Below are positions 8,646 through 17,308 of a stretch of DNA of 64,000 bases, one piece after another (position 1 is the first letter of the stretch; the number at the start of each line of letters is the position of its first letter). The notes below the pieces were generated by a model. The model did no database searches and was not told the origin of the DNA. It saw nothing but the letters and a program-made list of their open reading frames with translations. The translations under genes were made by a program, and so were the position numbers. The DNA is taken from assembly GCF_019131995.1 (NCBI RefSeq), contig NZ_JAHONA010000007.1, positions 1-64,000 on the forward strand, read 5' to 3'. This DNA comes from Collinsella aerofaciens. GTDB taxonomy: Bacteria > Actinomycetota > Coriobacteriia > Coriobacteriales > Coriobacteriaceae.

Positions 8646-8761
8646 AAGTGAAAGTTTACCATCAACACTTGAAACGGCAAGGTGTATCTTGTAATTGAAA
8701 ATCCCCCTATACTATGACATTACAAAACGAGTCCGATTTTCATGCCAACCAGGAGCCATCC

Positions 8762-9619
8762 ATGACCGATAGTAGCAAGAGCGCACTTTCCCTCATTAGT
8801 ACCCATCAGGGATACAGCGAGTCCGAGCAGCGCATTGTCGACTATATATTGGAGCACCAGTCCGAGGCGCCACGCCTCACGGCGGCTCAGCTCTCGCGCG
8901 CCGCCGCCACGTCCGAGGCGACCGTTTCGCGCTTCTGCCGCAAGCTTGGCTTTGGCAGCTTCCGCAGCTTTCAGTTTTCGTTGGCGCGCGACTTGGAGAG
9001 TCAGCGCAACGAGGGCCTGACCGACGAGGTATCGCTCGACAACATGGAGCAGAGCCTTAAGAACATCCTGGCTGCCAAGGTGAGCGAGCTTAATGCGACC
9101 ATCGACGGGATCGACCACGATACGCTGGCGGCTGTTGTGCATGCCCTTAAGCATGCAGGGGTTATTGAGTTTGCAGCTGTGGGCAATACGAACGCGGTCG
9201 CGCTCGATGCGACGTTTAAGTTTTCGCAGCTGGGCCTGCGCTGCATGGCGAGCACCATTAGCGAGACATCAATCGGCTTTGCGCTCACGTTGCGCCCGGG
9301 TGACGTCATCGTGCTAATCTCAAACTCCGGCAAATCGCGCCGACTGAATCGCATGGCAAAAGCGGCTCGCAACTGCGGCGCAACCGTAGTCGTCATCAGC
9401 AGCGACAGCAAATCCCCGCTCGCGCGTCTGGCAGACTACACTTTTAATACCGTCAACCACGAAGCGCTGCTGACGACAGGCGACTTTGCGTTCTCTAAGA
9501 TCAGTGCCACGATGATCATCGAAGTCATCTACAACTTCCTGCTGCCCGAGATTGAAGACGCTCGCGAACATATCAGCTACTACGAGGAGCTCATCCAGCC
9601 GGATAAGGTCGTTGAGTAA
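8762..9619 (+). CDS. MurR/RpiR-family transcriptional regulator
   Basis: A 285-residue regulator with an N-terminal HTH_6 domain (about 1-80; motif AAATSEATVSRFCRKLGF) and a C-terminal SIS sugar-phosphate-binding domain (about 120-260; VLISNSGKSRR and VVISSDSKSPLARLAD). RpiR proteins usually sense a phosphosugar and control an adjacent catabolic operon; here that is most likely fruA and perhaps ptsHI/pfkB. The start ATG at 8762 has AGGAG 6 nt upstream; the longer frame to 8714 has none. It is one of only three intact plus-strand genes in the window. Confidence 0.92.
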   Translation: MTDSSKSALSLISTHQGYSESEQRIVDYILEHQSEAPRLTAAQLSRAAATSEATVSRFCRKLGFGSFRSFQFSLARDLESQRNEGLTDEVSLDNMEQSLKNILAAKVSELNATIDGIDHDTLAAVVHALKHAGVIEFAAVGNTNAVALDATFKFSQLGLRCMASTISETSIGFALTLRPGDVIVLISNSGKSRRLNRMAKAARNCGATVVVISSDSKSPLARLADYTFNTVNHEALLTTGDFAFSKISATMIIEVIYNFLLPEIEDAREHISYYEELIQPDKVVE

Positions 9620-9628
9620 AACGCGTAG

Positions 9629-9659
9629 TGGGACAAAAATTTCAGTCTATTTTGTCCCA
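9629..9659. repeat. inverted repeat TGGGACAAAA/TTTTGTCCCA downstream of rpiR
   Basis: Ten-bp perfect arms (9629-9638, 9650-9659) lie ten bases after the rpiR stop and between convergent rpiR and recN. There is no trailing T run outside the stem, so it is a weak terminator. A single half-site GTGGGACAAAAT occurs near 26263. Confidence 0.55.
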
Positions 9660-9678
9660 TCAACACCGCTGATACGAC

Positions 9679-11307
9679 CTAACCTCGAGCTTCTTTGAGC
9701 ATCTGCTTTGCGTGGGCCAAGCTTGCCTCCGATTGATCGCCGCTCAACATGCGGGCGATCTCGGCGGTACGCGCTTCGCCGGTTACCTCGTCCAAATGCG
9801 TCCGGGGAACATCGCCCGGTTCCTTGCTGACAACATAATGCTTGTCAGCCATGACGGCGACCTGCGCCAAGTGGGTTACGACAATCACCTGATGCGTAGC
9901 GGCGAGATTTGCCAGCACGCCCGCGAGCGCACGCGCCGTAGAGCCGCCGACACCAGCATCGACCTCGTCGAACACCAGTGTATCCACGCCATCCGCGTTG
10001 CCGAGGACAACCTTGCTCGCCAGCATAACGCGGCTGAGCTCGCCACCCGACGCAATACGGCGCAGGGGACGCGGCGTCAATCCAGCGCCGCTGCGATACA
10101 AAAGCTCATAGCTCGAAGGGCCAGCAAGCGTCCACTCGGCGCGGGGAAGATCACGCGACTCCCAGACGAGTTCGGCGCCCCCCATTTCCAGACGCGCCAT
10201 TTGGCGGCCAACCTCATGACAAAAACGCGGGGCCGCCGTATTGCGTGCACGTTTAAGCGCCTTGGCGGCGGCGAACAGTTCATGCTCCGCTGCGCCAAGC
10301 GCTTCACGCGCCTTCTTGATCTGCCCATCACCATCGTCTACCAGCGACAACAGCTCTTGTGAGCGATCGCGCATGGCAAACACGTCATCCATGGTAGGAC
10401 CCCACTGACGCAGTAGGCCCTTGAGGTCTGAATATCGCTCGCGCATGCGAGCGAGCTCGCGAGGGTCAAACGCAACGCCATCGCGATAAGCACGCAGCTC
10501 GTTGGCACAATCCTCAAGTGAGATGCAGGCATCCGAAAGTGCATCGGCGATGTCACCGAGCTTGCGGTCAACGGTCGCCATGCGTGAAAGCTCGGCAACG
10601 GCGCCATTCACGGCATCGAGCGCTCCCCCTTCGGCAGCAAGCGATGCATGGGCCTCGTTGGCCGTCGCAACCAAGACCTCGGCGTGCTCCGAGCGCGGCA
10701 GCAGCTCCTCGAGCTCCTCGTACTCGCCTGGCTTGGGGTCGACCTCGGTGATACGCTCAAGAGCAAAACGCGCTTCCTCGACGCGACTTCCCTGCGCGCG
10801 TGAGGCTTCCTCCACACGGCGAAGCTCCTTGGCGGCGGCACGCGAAGCCTTAAAGCAGGTGCGATACTTCTCGAGCGCCTCAAGCGCCGCGCGCCCAGCC
10901 CAAGCATCGACCATGGCAACATGGTGCGCCGGGTCGAGCAGACGCTGATGTTCATGCTGGCCGCATAGATCCATCATCACGCCAACGCGCTCCGAAAGCT
11001 CGCGCACGCTGGCGATGCGGCCGTCAATTTTTACGCGGCTGCGGCCCTCGGCAGAAAGGCTGCGCTGTACGGTAAAACCCTCCGTGTCGTGCGGGCCGTC
11101 AAACAGGCGCGCCTCGACGCTGGCAAGCGCCTCGCCCTCGCGAACCGTCGACGAATCCGCGCGCTCGCCCAAAATGAGCTTGAGCGCCGAGAGCAGCGCG
11201 GTCTTGCCAGCACCGGTCTCGCCGGTCAGGACGGTCAAGCCGGTACTCGGAACCAACGTCGCCTCGCGAATGAGCGCGATGTTGGAAACCTGCAGCTCAT
11301 CGATCAT
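9679..11307 (-). CDS. recN: DNA repair protein RecN
   Basis: SMC-like ATPase for double-strand-break repair. The 542 residues have an N-terminal Walker A (GETGAGKTALLSAL), a long coiled-coil middle, and a C-terminal ABC signature (RIASGGELSRVMLA) and Walker B (LVFDEVDAGVGG). The start ATG at 11307 has GGAG upstream and overlaps the end of nadK by 11 bp, suggesting translational coupling. It is the last gene of the efp-asp23-nusB-xseB-tlyA-nadK-recN run, a conserved order in Gram-positive bacteria. Confidence 0.96.
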   Translation of the reverse strand: MIDELQVSNIALIREATLVPSTGLTVLTGETGAGKTALLSALKLILGERADSSTVREGEALASVEARLFDGPHDTEGFTVQRSLSAEGRSRVKIDGRIASVRELSERVGVMMDLCGQHEHQRLLDPAHHVAMVDAWAGRAALEALEKYRTCFKASRAAAKELRRVEEASRAQGSRVEEARFALERITEVDPKPGEYEELEELLPRSEHAEVLVATANEAHASLAAEGGALDAVNGAVAELSRMATVDRKLGDIADALSDACISLEDCANELRAYRDGVAFDPRELARMRERYSDLKGLLRQWGPTMDDVFAMRDRSQELLSLVDDGDGQIKKAREALGAAEHELFAAAKALKRARNTAAPRFCHEVGRQMARLEMGGAELVWESRDLPRAEWTLAGPSSYELLYRSGAGLTPRPLRRIASGGELSRVMLASKVVLGNADGVDTLVFDEVDAGVGGSTARALAGVLANLAATHQVIVVTHLAQVAVMADKHYVVSKEPGDVPRTHLDEVTGEARTAEIARMLSGDQSEASLAHAKQMLKEARG

Positions 11308-12157
11308 GGCGCACTCCATAGAACACGCGGCTCACCGAGTTATAGAAGCTCTCGGGGCCGTAATCCAGCAGCAGCACATCGCCGGGACCGCGACGAACAG
11401 CCACGCTCTCGACCGTGCCATCGCAGGTAATAAACTGTCCGTCGATAGCGATGGCAGGCACGCTCGGGCGATCATCGGACATAAAGATTTCGACGACATC
11501 ACTCGGCGAGGTCAAGAAGGCGCGAGCCTGAATGGTATGCGGAGCAATCGGCACGCAAACCATGCCCGTGTAATCAGGGCTGACGATAGGGCCGCCGGCG
11601 GAGAGCGCATAGCCCGTAGAGCCGGTCGCCGTCGACACGACGACACCGTCACCGCGCAGGCGATCGATATGATGGCCGGACACCGTGATGTCAAACTCGA
11701 CCATATCGGACAGGGGCCCACGCGTGAGCGCCATATCGTTGAGGGCGAACGAACGCACGACATCCTTCGTGCCGTCATCGCGCACCGAGACGATATCCGC
11801 GGCGATGGTGGCGCGGCGGCTCACGTGGAGCTCACCGGACAGGGCATCGCTCACAACCTGCAAAATATCGCGTTCCTCGGGACTGGCCGCCGTCAAAAAG
11901 CCCAGGTGGCCATAGGAAAGACCCAAAATGGGAATCTCGCGGTAGTTGAGAATACGAGCGGCGCGCAGCAGTGTGCCGTCGCCGCCGAGCGTGATGACCA
12001 AGTCGGCATCGTCAACATCGGGCGTGCTCTGGATCTTGGAGCGCTGGTCGGCAGCCCATGCAACCTCGTAGCCCTGGCGCGTCAGCCAGAGCTCGAGCAT
12101 CAGGCCGCTCTCGACCGCCTCTTGCTTGTAGTAATTGGGAACCAGAAAGACCTTCAT
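11297..12157 (-). CDS. nadK: NAD kinase
   Basis: Phosphorylates NAD to NADP in the cytoplasm. The 286 residues contain the LGGDGTLLRAAR nucleotide motif, NDMALTRG and the conserved STATGSTGYALSAGGPI segment. The start ATG at 12157 overlaps the tlyA stop in an ATGA arrangement. Length is normal for the family. Confidence 0.96.
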   Translation of the reverse strand: MKVFLVPNYYKQEAVESGLMLELWLTRQGYEVAWAADQRSKIQSTPDVDDADLVITLGGDGTLLRAARILNYREIPILGLSYGHLGFLTAASPEERDILQVVSDALSGELHVSRRATIAADIVSVRDDGTKDVVRSFALNDMALTRGPLSDMVEFDITVSGHHIDRLRGDGVVVSTATGSTGYALSAGGPIVSPDYTGMVCVPIAPHTIQARAFLTSPSDVVEIFMSDDRPSVPAIAIDGQFITCDGTVESVAVRRGPGDVLLLDYGPESFYNSVSRVFYGVRHDR

Positions 12158-12966
12158 AGCGTTGCCGCTTTCTCGCTCAAAGCCGATACCTGGGATTGCA
12201 ACTCATCTTCGGCGCGCTCGCCGGGGGCAAACCTCGTGCCGTACAGGAAAAACTCAACGTTGCCCTTAGCGCCATGGATTGGCGACACGCACACATCGAG
12301 CGGGAACAGGCCCTTGGCGGCAAAGAGCTCAATCGCCGCCACGAGTGTATCGCGGCGGACGGCAGGGTCGGTCACGATACCGCCCTCGCCCACCAGCGCA
12401 GCCGGCGCCTCAAACTGCGGCTTTACGAGCGTGCAAAACGAACCCGAAGGCTTCAGGCACGCCAGCACGGCGTCGATGATATTCGCGATACTCGTAAACG
12501 ACACATCGCACACAGCCAGGTCAATAGCAGCGCCGTAGCCGAGCTCGGGCAACTGCGTCACATTCGTGCGCTCGTGGAGCGTCACGCGATCGTCTTGGCG
12601 CAGCGACCAATCAAACTGGGCACGGCCCACGTCGACCGAGACAACGGTCGCGGCGCCGCGCTTGAGCAGGCAATCAGTAAAGCCGCCCGTGGAGCATCCC
12701 ACATCGAGGCAAGCAAGGTCCGTCGGATCGATCCCAAACGCATCGAGCGCGCCCTCGAGCTTAAGGCCGCCGCGCCCAACATACGGGATGCGCCCCTTAA
12801 CGTGCAGTGGCAGGCCCGGCGTCACCTTGAGCCCCGGAGAGGTCAAACGCTCACCGCCACTCGAAACCAAGCCGGCCATAAGAGTGCGAAGGGCATCCGC
12901 GCGATCGGCGCAGATGCCCTGTGAAATCAGTTCGTCATCGAGACGCACGCGTTTCATGAATGCCAT
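12154..12966 (-). CDS. tlyA: TlyA-family rRNA 2'-O-methyltransferase
   Basis: S4 RNA-binding domain (about 4-65) followed by an FtsJ/RrmJ-like SAM methyltransferase domain with CLDVGCSTGGFTDCL and the catalytic-lysine region TLVKPQFEA. Homologues methylate cytidines in 16S and 23S rRNA and affect capreomycin sensitivity. The start at 12966 makes a TGATG overlap with the xseB stop; an internal ATG at 12957 (MKRVRLDD) is an alternative start. Often mislabelled as a haemolysin; the sequence supports a methyltransferase. Followed by nadK with an ATGA overlap. Confidence 0.92.
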   Translation of the reverse strand: MAFMKRVRLDDELISQGICADRADALRTLMAGLVSSGGERLTSPGLKVTPGLPLHVKGRIPYVGRGGLKLEGALDAFGIDPTDLACLDVGCSTGGFTDCLLKRGAATVVSVDVGRAQFDWSLRQDDRVTLHERTNVTQLPELGYGAAIDLAVCDVSFTSIANIIDAVLACLKPSGSFCTLVKPQFEAPAALVGEGGIVTDPAVRRDTLVAAIELFAAKGLFPLDVCVSPIHGAKGNVEFFLYGTRFAPGERAEDELQSQVSALSEKAATL

Positions 12967-13232
12967 CAACCATTCGTATCCGGAGATGCAGCCTGTCTAT
13001 CTTGGGACTCGTTTGCCGCATCCTCATCGTATTCCTGCTCGAGCTTGTCGGCCTCACGCGGCGTCAGCTCAAACTTGTCGACCATATCGACCGCTCGGGA
13101 GCCCAGCTCAATCGCCTCGTCAAACAAATCGAGCGAACGCTCCAAGGACGTATCCTTGGAGCGAACGGTGGCGATGATCTGGTCCAGGCGATCCGAGATC
13201 TCATCGAAGTTGCGGACGGAACCCTCTGGCAT
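12966..13232 (-). CDS. xseB: exodeoxyribonuclease VII small subunit
   Basis: An 88-residue helical protein with the XseB pattern (NFDEISDRLDQIIATV, SLERSLDLFDEAIEL) and a polar C-terminal tail. It would bind the XseA nuclease. No xseA lies in the window, although in many genomes xseA is directly upstream of xseB; here nusB occupies that place. It is spaced 2 bp from nusB and coupled to tlyA. Confidence 0.9.
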   Translation of the reverse strand: MPEGSVRNFDEISDRLDQIIATVRSKDTSLERSLDLFDEAIELGSRAVDMVDKFELTPREADKLEQEYDEDAANESQDRQAASPDTNG

Positions 13233-13234
13233 GG

Positions 13235-13822
13235 CTACTCCTCGACGGAGTCGGCCTCGACGGCCCCAGCAGCGTCCGCATCCTCGTCAAGTACACCGGC
13301 GGCAGCCTGAGCAGCAGCGACCTTGGCGGCTGCCTCGGCAGCCTGTGCCTCCTCGCGAGCGCGATCCTCGGCCAGCAGCTCCTGGTACAGGTCCTCGCCC
13401 GGCAGCTCCTCGCTGCGAGCGATCTTGCCCAGCACGCCGTTGACAAACGATGCGGACTGGTCGGTACCATAGGCCTTAGCGATCTCGACGGCCTCGTTGA
13501 TGACGATGGCGTCCGAGACCTCCTCGTCGGTGAGGAAGCGCATCTCGTAGACGGCGATACGCAGCAGGTTGCGGTCGGCACCGGGCATGCGCATAAGATC
13601 CCAGTTCTTGGCGACGGCGCGCAGGGCACAATCGATGCGATCAATGTGCTCGTAGGCACCGCGGCAAAGCTCCAGCGCATAGGGGTCGAGGGGACCCTTC
13701 GAGATCAGGAAATCGCCCTCGAGGACGCGCTCGAGCGGGCTGTCCGTGGCTTCGGCCTGGAACAGCAGCTGCAGCGCCTGACTGCGGGCAAGCGTGCGCC
13801 CGCGATAAACCTTAAGGCTCAA
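13235..13822 (-). CDS. nusB: transcription antitermination factor NusB
   Basis: RNA-binding factor of the rRNA antitermination complex. The first 140 residues are a typical NusB fold (RSQALQLLFQAEAT, AVYEM, VINEAVEIAKAYG, FVNGVLGKI). About 55 extra Ala/Glu-rich residues at the C-terminus are of low complexity and probably disordered. Lies between asp23 and xseB in one operon. Confidence 0.95.
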   Translation of the reverse strand: MSLKVYRGRTLARSQALQLLFQAEATDSPLERVLEGDFLISKGPLDPYALELCRGAYEHIDRIDCALRAVAKNWDLMRMPGADRNLLRIAVYEMRFLTDEEVSDAIVINEAVEIAKAYGTDQSASFVNGVLGKIARSEELPGEDLYQELLAEDRAREEAQAAEAAAKVAAAQAAAGVLDEDADAAGAVEADSVEE

Positions 13823-13825
13823 AGG

Positions 13826-14188
13826 TTACTCCTTGGGGAAAACGAGGCCGTCGATGCAAACGTCAACGCGCTCGACCTCGACGCCCACCTGGGCATCGAT
13901 GGCGGCGACCATGGCGGCGCGAACGGCCTCGGCGAGCTTCTTGAACGGATAGCCAAAGAACACCACGACACGCACGGTGAGTGCGAGCTTGTCGCCGACG
14001 ACCTCGGCCTCGACCGCCGGCTCGGAAGCCGGGGCCTTGGACGAGAGCATCATGGAGACAAGGTTGGTGGCAAGGTCCTTGACGCCAACGGAGGCGATGC
14101 CCTCGACATCCGACACGGCGCGCGAGACGATGGCGGTCAGAACATCGGGCGAAATGCCGATGCCGTCAATCTTGATTTCCTGGGGCAT
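13826..14188 (-). CDS. Asp23/Gls24-family protein (copy 1)
   Basis: A 120-residue Asp23/Gls24 domain protein (ISPDVLTAIVSRAV, DVEGIASVGV, VRVVVFFGYPF). The family is linked to envelope stress, and in Firmicutes a member (YqhY) sits in the same place between efp/acc genes and nusB. A second paralogue lies at 59461-59817 beside fakA. Confidence 0.9.
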   Translation of the reverse strand: MPQEIKIDGIGISPDVLTAIVSRAVSDVEGIASVGVKDLATNLVSMMLSSKAPASEPAVEAEVVGDKLALTVRVVVFFGYPFKKLAEAVRAAMVAAIDAQVGVEVERVDVCIDGLVFPKE

Positions 14189-14212
14189 GAGTCCTCCTAG
14201 AAGAGTTGGTTG

Positions 14213-14776
14213 CTAGACGCGGGAGACGAACTTGCCGTCGCGGGTGTCAACCTTGATGACCTCGCCCTCGTTGAGGTACATGGGGACCTGGATGACAGCG
14301 CCGGTGTCGATCGTGGCCGGCTTGGTGGAACCCTGGACGGTGTCGCCCTTAAAGCCCGGGTCGGTCTGGACGATGGTGGTCTCGATGAACATCGGCGGGG
14401 TCACGCCCATGAGCTCGTCGTCGGCAAAGAGCAGCTGGCAAATGTCGTTCTCGCGCAGCCACTTGGAGTTCTCGCCCACCATATCCTCGGGAACGGGAAC
14501 CTGCTCATAGGTCTCATTGTCCATGAAGATGTAGTCGGCGCCATCGTTGTAGAGGTACTGGAACTCACGGGTGGTGAGCATGACGCTCTCGAACTTGGTG
14601 CCGGCGTTGCAGGTGTTCTCGACGACGCGGCCGCTCTTGATGTCGCGGGTCTTGTAGCGCACGAACGCGCCGCCCTTGCCCGGCTTGACATGCTGGAACT
14701 CGACGATGGTGTAGACCTTGTCCTTAATGCGGAGACCGAGGCCGTTCTTGAAGTCGGCGGTAGAAATGGTAGGCAT
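14213..14776 (-). CDS. efp: elongation factor P
   Basis: Translation factor relieving ribosome stalling at polyproline. The 187 residues have the normal three-domain length. The tip loop is HVKPGKGGAF, with a lysine at the site that is modified in some bacteria. The C-terminal signature is present as KVDTRDGKFVSRV. The start ATG at 14776 has AAAGG upstream. A perfect TATAAT at 14834-14839 (minus strand) is a likely -10. First gene of its operon. Confidence 0.97.
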   Translation of the reverse strand: MPTISTADFKNGLGLRIKDKVYTIVEFQHVKPGKGGAFVRYKTRDIKSGRVVENTCNAGTKFESVMLTTREFQYLYNDGADYIFMDNETYEQVPVPEDMVGENSKWLRENDICQLLFADDELMGVTPPMFIETTIVQTDPGFKGDTVQGSTKPATIDTGAVIQVPMYLNEGEVIKVDTRDGKFVSRV

Positions 14777-14833
14777 AGCGACCTTTCTTGTTATGGACAG
14801 AACGCACAAGCGTCCAAATTACATACGACCAAA

Positions 14834-14839
14834 ATTATA
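14834..14839 (-). promoter_or_regulatory. candidate -10 (TATAAT) of the efp operon
   Basis: Perfect TATAAT on the minus strand, 58 nt upstream of the efp start and just downstream of the pepP terminator. No good -35 hexamer is visible at the normal spacing. Confidence 0.5.
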
Positions 14840-14868
14840 CACTTGCAGAGCTCGCCTGCAGCGAGCGC

Positions 14869-14913
14869 ATAAAAAGAGAACGCGGGGCGTCCGAATCATT
14901 TCGAACGCCCCGC
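14869..14913 (-). terminator. intrinsic terminator of pepP
   Basis: GCGGGGCGT (14882-14890) pairs with ACGCCCCGC (14905-14913), with an inner CGAA/TTCG pairing. It is followed on the minus strand by TTCTCTTTTT. Confidence 0.85.
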
Positions 14914-14935
14914 ACCAAACTATCTACAAAGTAGA

Positions 14936-16066
14936 CTAGCAATCGATGACGTGCAGGTCGTGCGGGGTCTTGGTGAAGGGCTCGTAGCCGTTCTCGGTGA
15001 CCACGCCGTAGTCCTCCAGGCGCACGCCGCCCACACCGGGCAGGTACACGCCGGGCTCCATGGTGACAACCGAGCCAACCTCGATGATATTCTTGCTGCG
15101 GTTGAAGTTGGGCAGCTCATGGATGTCGATACCGACGCCGTGGCCCAGGCCATGGTTGTAGTAATCGCCATAGCCGGCATCGCCGATGATCTTCTTGGAA
15201 AGCTTGAAAATGTCGTTGCCCTCGACGCCCGGATGGATAGCAGCGACACACTCCTCGTGGGTGCGGCGTACGAGCGCGTACAGGTCGAGCTGCTCCTGGG
15301 TAGGCTCGCCCATCACGACGGTGCGCGTCATGTCGGAACGATAATCGCAGTAGCCCGCGCCGTAATCCATGAGGACGAAGTCGCCCTTCTCGATCACGCG
15401 GTCACTCGGGACGGCATGCGGGTTGGCGGTGTTGGGACCACTTGCCACAATAGAGCCAAAGGCCAGGCTGTCGGCGCCGTTGGCGAACATAAAGTTCTCG
15501 AGCTCGTTGCGAACCTGCTTCTCGGTCATACCGGGCTTAATAAAGCCGAGCATGTGCTGGAAGGCGGCGTCGGTAATCGACTGCGCATGGCGCATGAGCT
15601 CGATCTCCTCAGCATCCTTGATGGCGCGCATCTTGCGGATGTCGTCGTGCATCAGCGGCAGCATACAGGCGACGGAGCGGTCCTCCAGGCCGCGCAGAAT
15701 ACCCTGGTAGAAGTTGATCTGCATGTCGTCCTCGACAGCGCAGACACGGCACTTGTTGGCCGCGATCTTGCCGGCGACCCAACCGGGGATGGTGCCCTCG
15801 TCCATGTCGTAGACCCAGGGGCTGCCGGCGGGCGTGTTCTCCTCAAAGCTGTTGAGGTAGCGCGAGTCGGTATGAAACAGGCAATGGTCAGCCGTAATAA
15901 ACGCCGCGTGCGGGAACTCGAAGGTGTAGTCGAAGACGCCCTTCACGCCCGTGAGCCAACGAAGATTGGCCTCGTCGCGTACCACGATAGCGTCGTAGCC
16001 GCGCTCGACCATCAGGGCACGGACACGTTCGATACGACCGGCAGGACCGGCAGCAAACTCAGACAT
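14936..16066 (-). CDS. pepP: M24-family Xaa-Pro aminopeptidase
   Basis: Removes N-terminal residues preceding proline. The 376 residues comprise a creatinase-like N-terminal domain (about 1-130) and a pita-bread metallopeptidase domain with ligands in [17 protein letters not shown] (two Asp), [13 protein letters not shown] (His), [10 protein letters not shown] (Glu) and [10 protein letters not shown] (Glu). The start ATG at 16066 follows AAAGGAA; the longer frame to 16192 has no ribosome site. It is transcribed toward efp but ends in its own terminator. Confidence 0.93.
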   Translation of the reverse strand: MSEFAAGPAGRIERVRALMVERGYDAIVVRDEANLRWLTGVKGVFDYTFEFPHAAFITADHCLFHTDSRYLNSFEENTPAGSPWVYDMDEGTIPGWVAGKIAANKCRVCAVEDDMQINFYQGILRGLEDRSVACMLPLMHDDIRKMRAIKDAEEIELMRHAQSITDAAFQHMLGFIKPGMTEKQVRNELENFMFANGADSLAFGSIVASGPNTANPHAVPSDRVIEKGDFVLMDYGAGYCDYRSDMTRTVVMGEPTQEQLDLYALVRRTHEECVAAIHPGVEGNDIFKLSKKIIGDAGYGDYYNHGLGHGVGIDIHELPNFNRSKNIIEVGSVVTMEPGVYLPGVGGVRLEDYGVVTENGYEPFTKTPHDLHVIDC

Positions 16067-16098
16067 GCAGATTCCTTTCTTATTGTCTCCATAAAGAC

Positions 16099-16160
16099 GG
16101 GACGGGCCTCGATCGGAAGATGGATTCGCATGCGATCCGCAACCGATTGGAAACCCGCCC
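16099..16160 (-). terminator. multi-stem hairpin downstream of the AroB-like gene
   Basis: Successive pairings GGGACGGG/CCCGCCC, CGATCGG/CCGATTG and GGATTCGC/GCGATCC stack around one loop. On the minus strand it ends CCCGTCTTTATG. It has only a short T run, so it may be a terminator or an RNA-stabilising hairpin. Confidence 0.5.
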
Positions 16161-16198
16161 CTCAACATGATACGAAAGACGATGGATGTCAATAAATC

Positions 16199-17308
16199 TT
16201 AGAGAAGTTCTTTGCGAGAAGCCAAGTAGGCGTGAGCATGGCGCTCAAGAACCTCGTCCTCGACGCTCGTTAGGCGAATGGCGCCGAGCGCCGCGGGCAG
16301 CGGCAGCATGCTGCGGTTCGAGCGGACAAACTGCTGTCTGCGGAACTCCTCGATATATGCGGCAGGCTCCAAGTCGAAGGCAAGCTCCTCGATGCCAAAG
16401 TCCTCCAGGCAGTCATCGAGATCAAACACATAGTCGATATCGAAGTCGCAGGCATCGTGTGCTAGGCGCGCCTCAAAGCGCATGCCCTCGGACAACAGCT
16501 GGTAGGCAGGGACCTGCGAAGCGGCATCGCCCAAGCAAGCGCGCAGGGTGCGCTCCCCCGTCTTGCCAAAATCGAGCGCATGGCGAGCGCTCGGGTTCGT
16601 GGCCGTCAGCACGTCCTTGCGGGCAGTCTGAGACCATTGAACGGCATTGACGAGTGCGACCTCCTCGCCCGCGAGAATCTCGGGGACGGTCTCAGTAAAC
16701 TGATTCCAGCGGGACTTGCTGCTCGAAAGCATGGTGCCAACAAGTACCGCATAGCCGAACTTGAGGTCCTCGGGTTCCGCCTCGCGAACAAGGTCGAGGT
16801 CACACACGACCAAGCCCGGTTCGGGACGAAACGCGATAGCGGGAAGCGCATTGGCCGACGAGGCGACGAGCGGCTTCATGGTCGTCGCGACCGTGAGCAT
16901 GGCGTCGAACGTCGTCGGCAGCAGCGCGCACTCGGTGCGACCGCACCACTGGTTGGCGCACCAGCTAACAACCGAGCAGGTTGCGGCATCGCCAACGGCG
17001 ACAACCAGATCGTCGCAGGTAATGCCGTTGGCAGACAAGGCGCCAAAGATAGCATCGGCATCGGCCAGCGTGGCACCAGCAGGCGAAACCTCGAGGACGA
17101 GCAGCGACACGGCAAAACCGGCGTCGACCAGCGCATGCTCGACGACCTCATCAAAACGTTCTGACGAGGCGGAGTTCCAAACCACCATCGCGCGCTTAGG
17201 CTTGCCCACAGCCGAGGCAAACATGCGCGACAGCTCCTCGAACGCGCCCAATCCGACACGGACATCGACGCTGCGGTTTTGGAAATTGATCAGTTGACGG
17301 CGAATCAT
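16199..17308 (-). CDS. divergent 3-dehydroquinate synthase-like (AroB family) protein
   Basis: A 369-residue protein overlapping aroK by 4 bp (ATGA). It aligns with AroB over its length: PTTFDAMLTVATTMKP (131-146) matches PTTLLxxVDSSVGGKT, and PEDLKFG (179-185) matches AEVIKYG and keeps the zinc-ligand Glu180. However, the GHTFGHAIE motif is replaced by GKTGERTLR (248-256), and LHGEAVAxGM by LSEGMRFEAR (272-281), so both metal-binding histidines appear lost. The NAD-binding GGGVVGD is reduced to AVGDAA. Known family role is the second shikimate step; whether this protein does it is doubtful. It could be a repurposed or regulatory paralogue. Confidence 0.75.
   Translation of the reverse strand: MIRRQLINFQNRSVDVRVGLGAFEELSRMFASAVGKPKRAMVVWNSASSERFDEVVEHALVDAGFAVSLLVLEVSPAGATLADADAIFGALSANGITCDDLVVAVGDAATCSVVSWCANQWCGRTECALLPTTFDAMLTVATTMKPLVASSANALPAIAFRPEPGLVVCDLDLVREAEPEDLKFGYAVLVGTMLSSSKSRWNQFTETVPEILAGEEVALVNAVQWSQTARKDVLTATNPSARHALDFGKTGERTLRACLGDAASQVPAYQLLSEGMRFEARLAHDACDFDIDYVFDLDDCLEDFGIEELAFDLEPAAYIEEFRRQQFVRSNRSMLPLPAALGAIRLTSVEDEVLERHAHAYLASRKELL

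Noticed and set aside
12154..12966. haemolysin annotation for the TlyA homologue
   Set aside because: S4 plus FtsJ-type methyltransferase motifs support an rRNA methyltransferase; there is no signal peptide or pore-forming feature.
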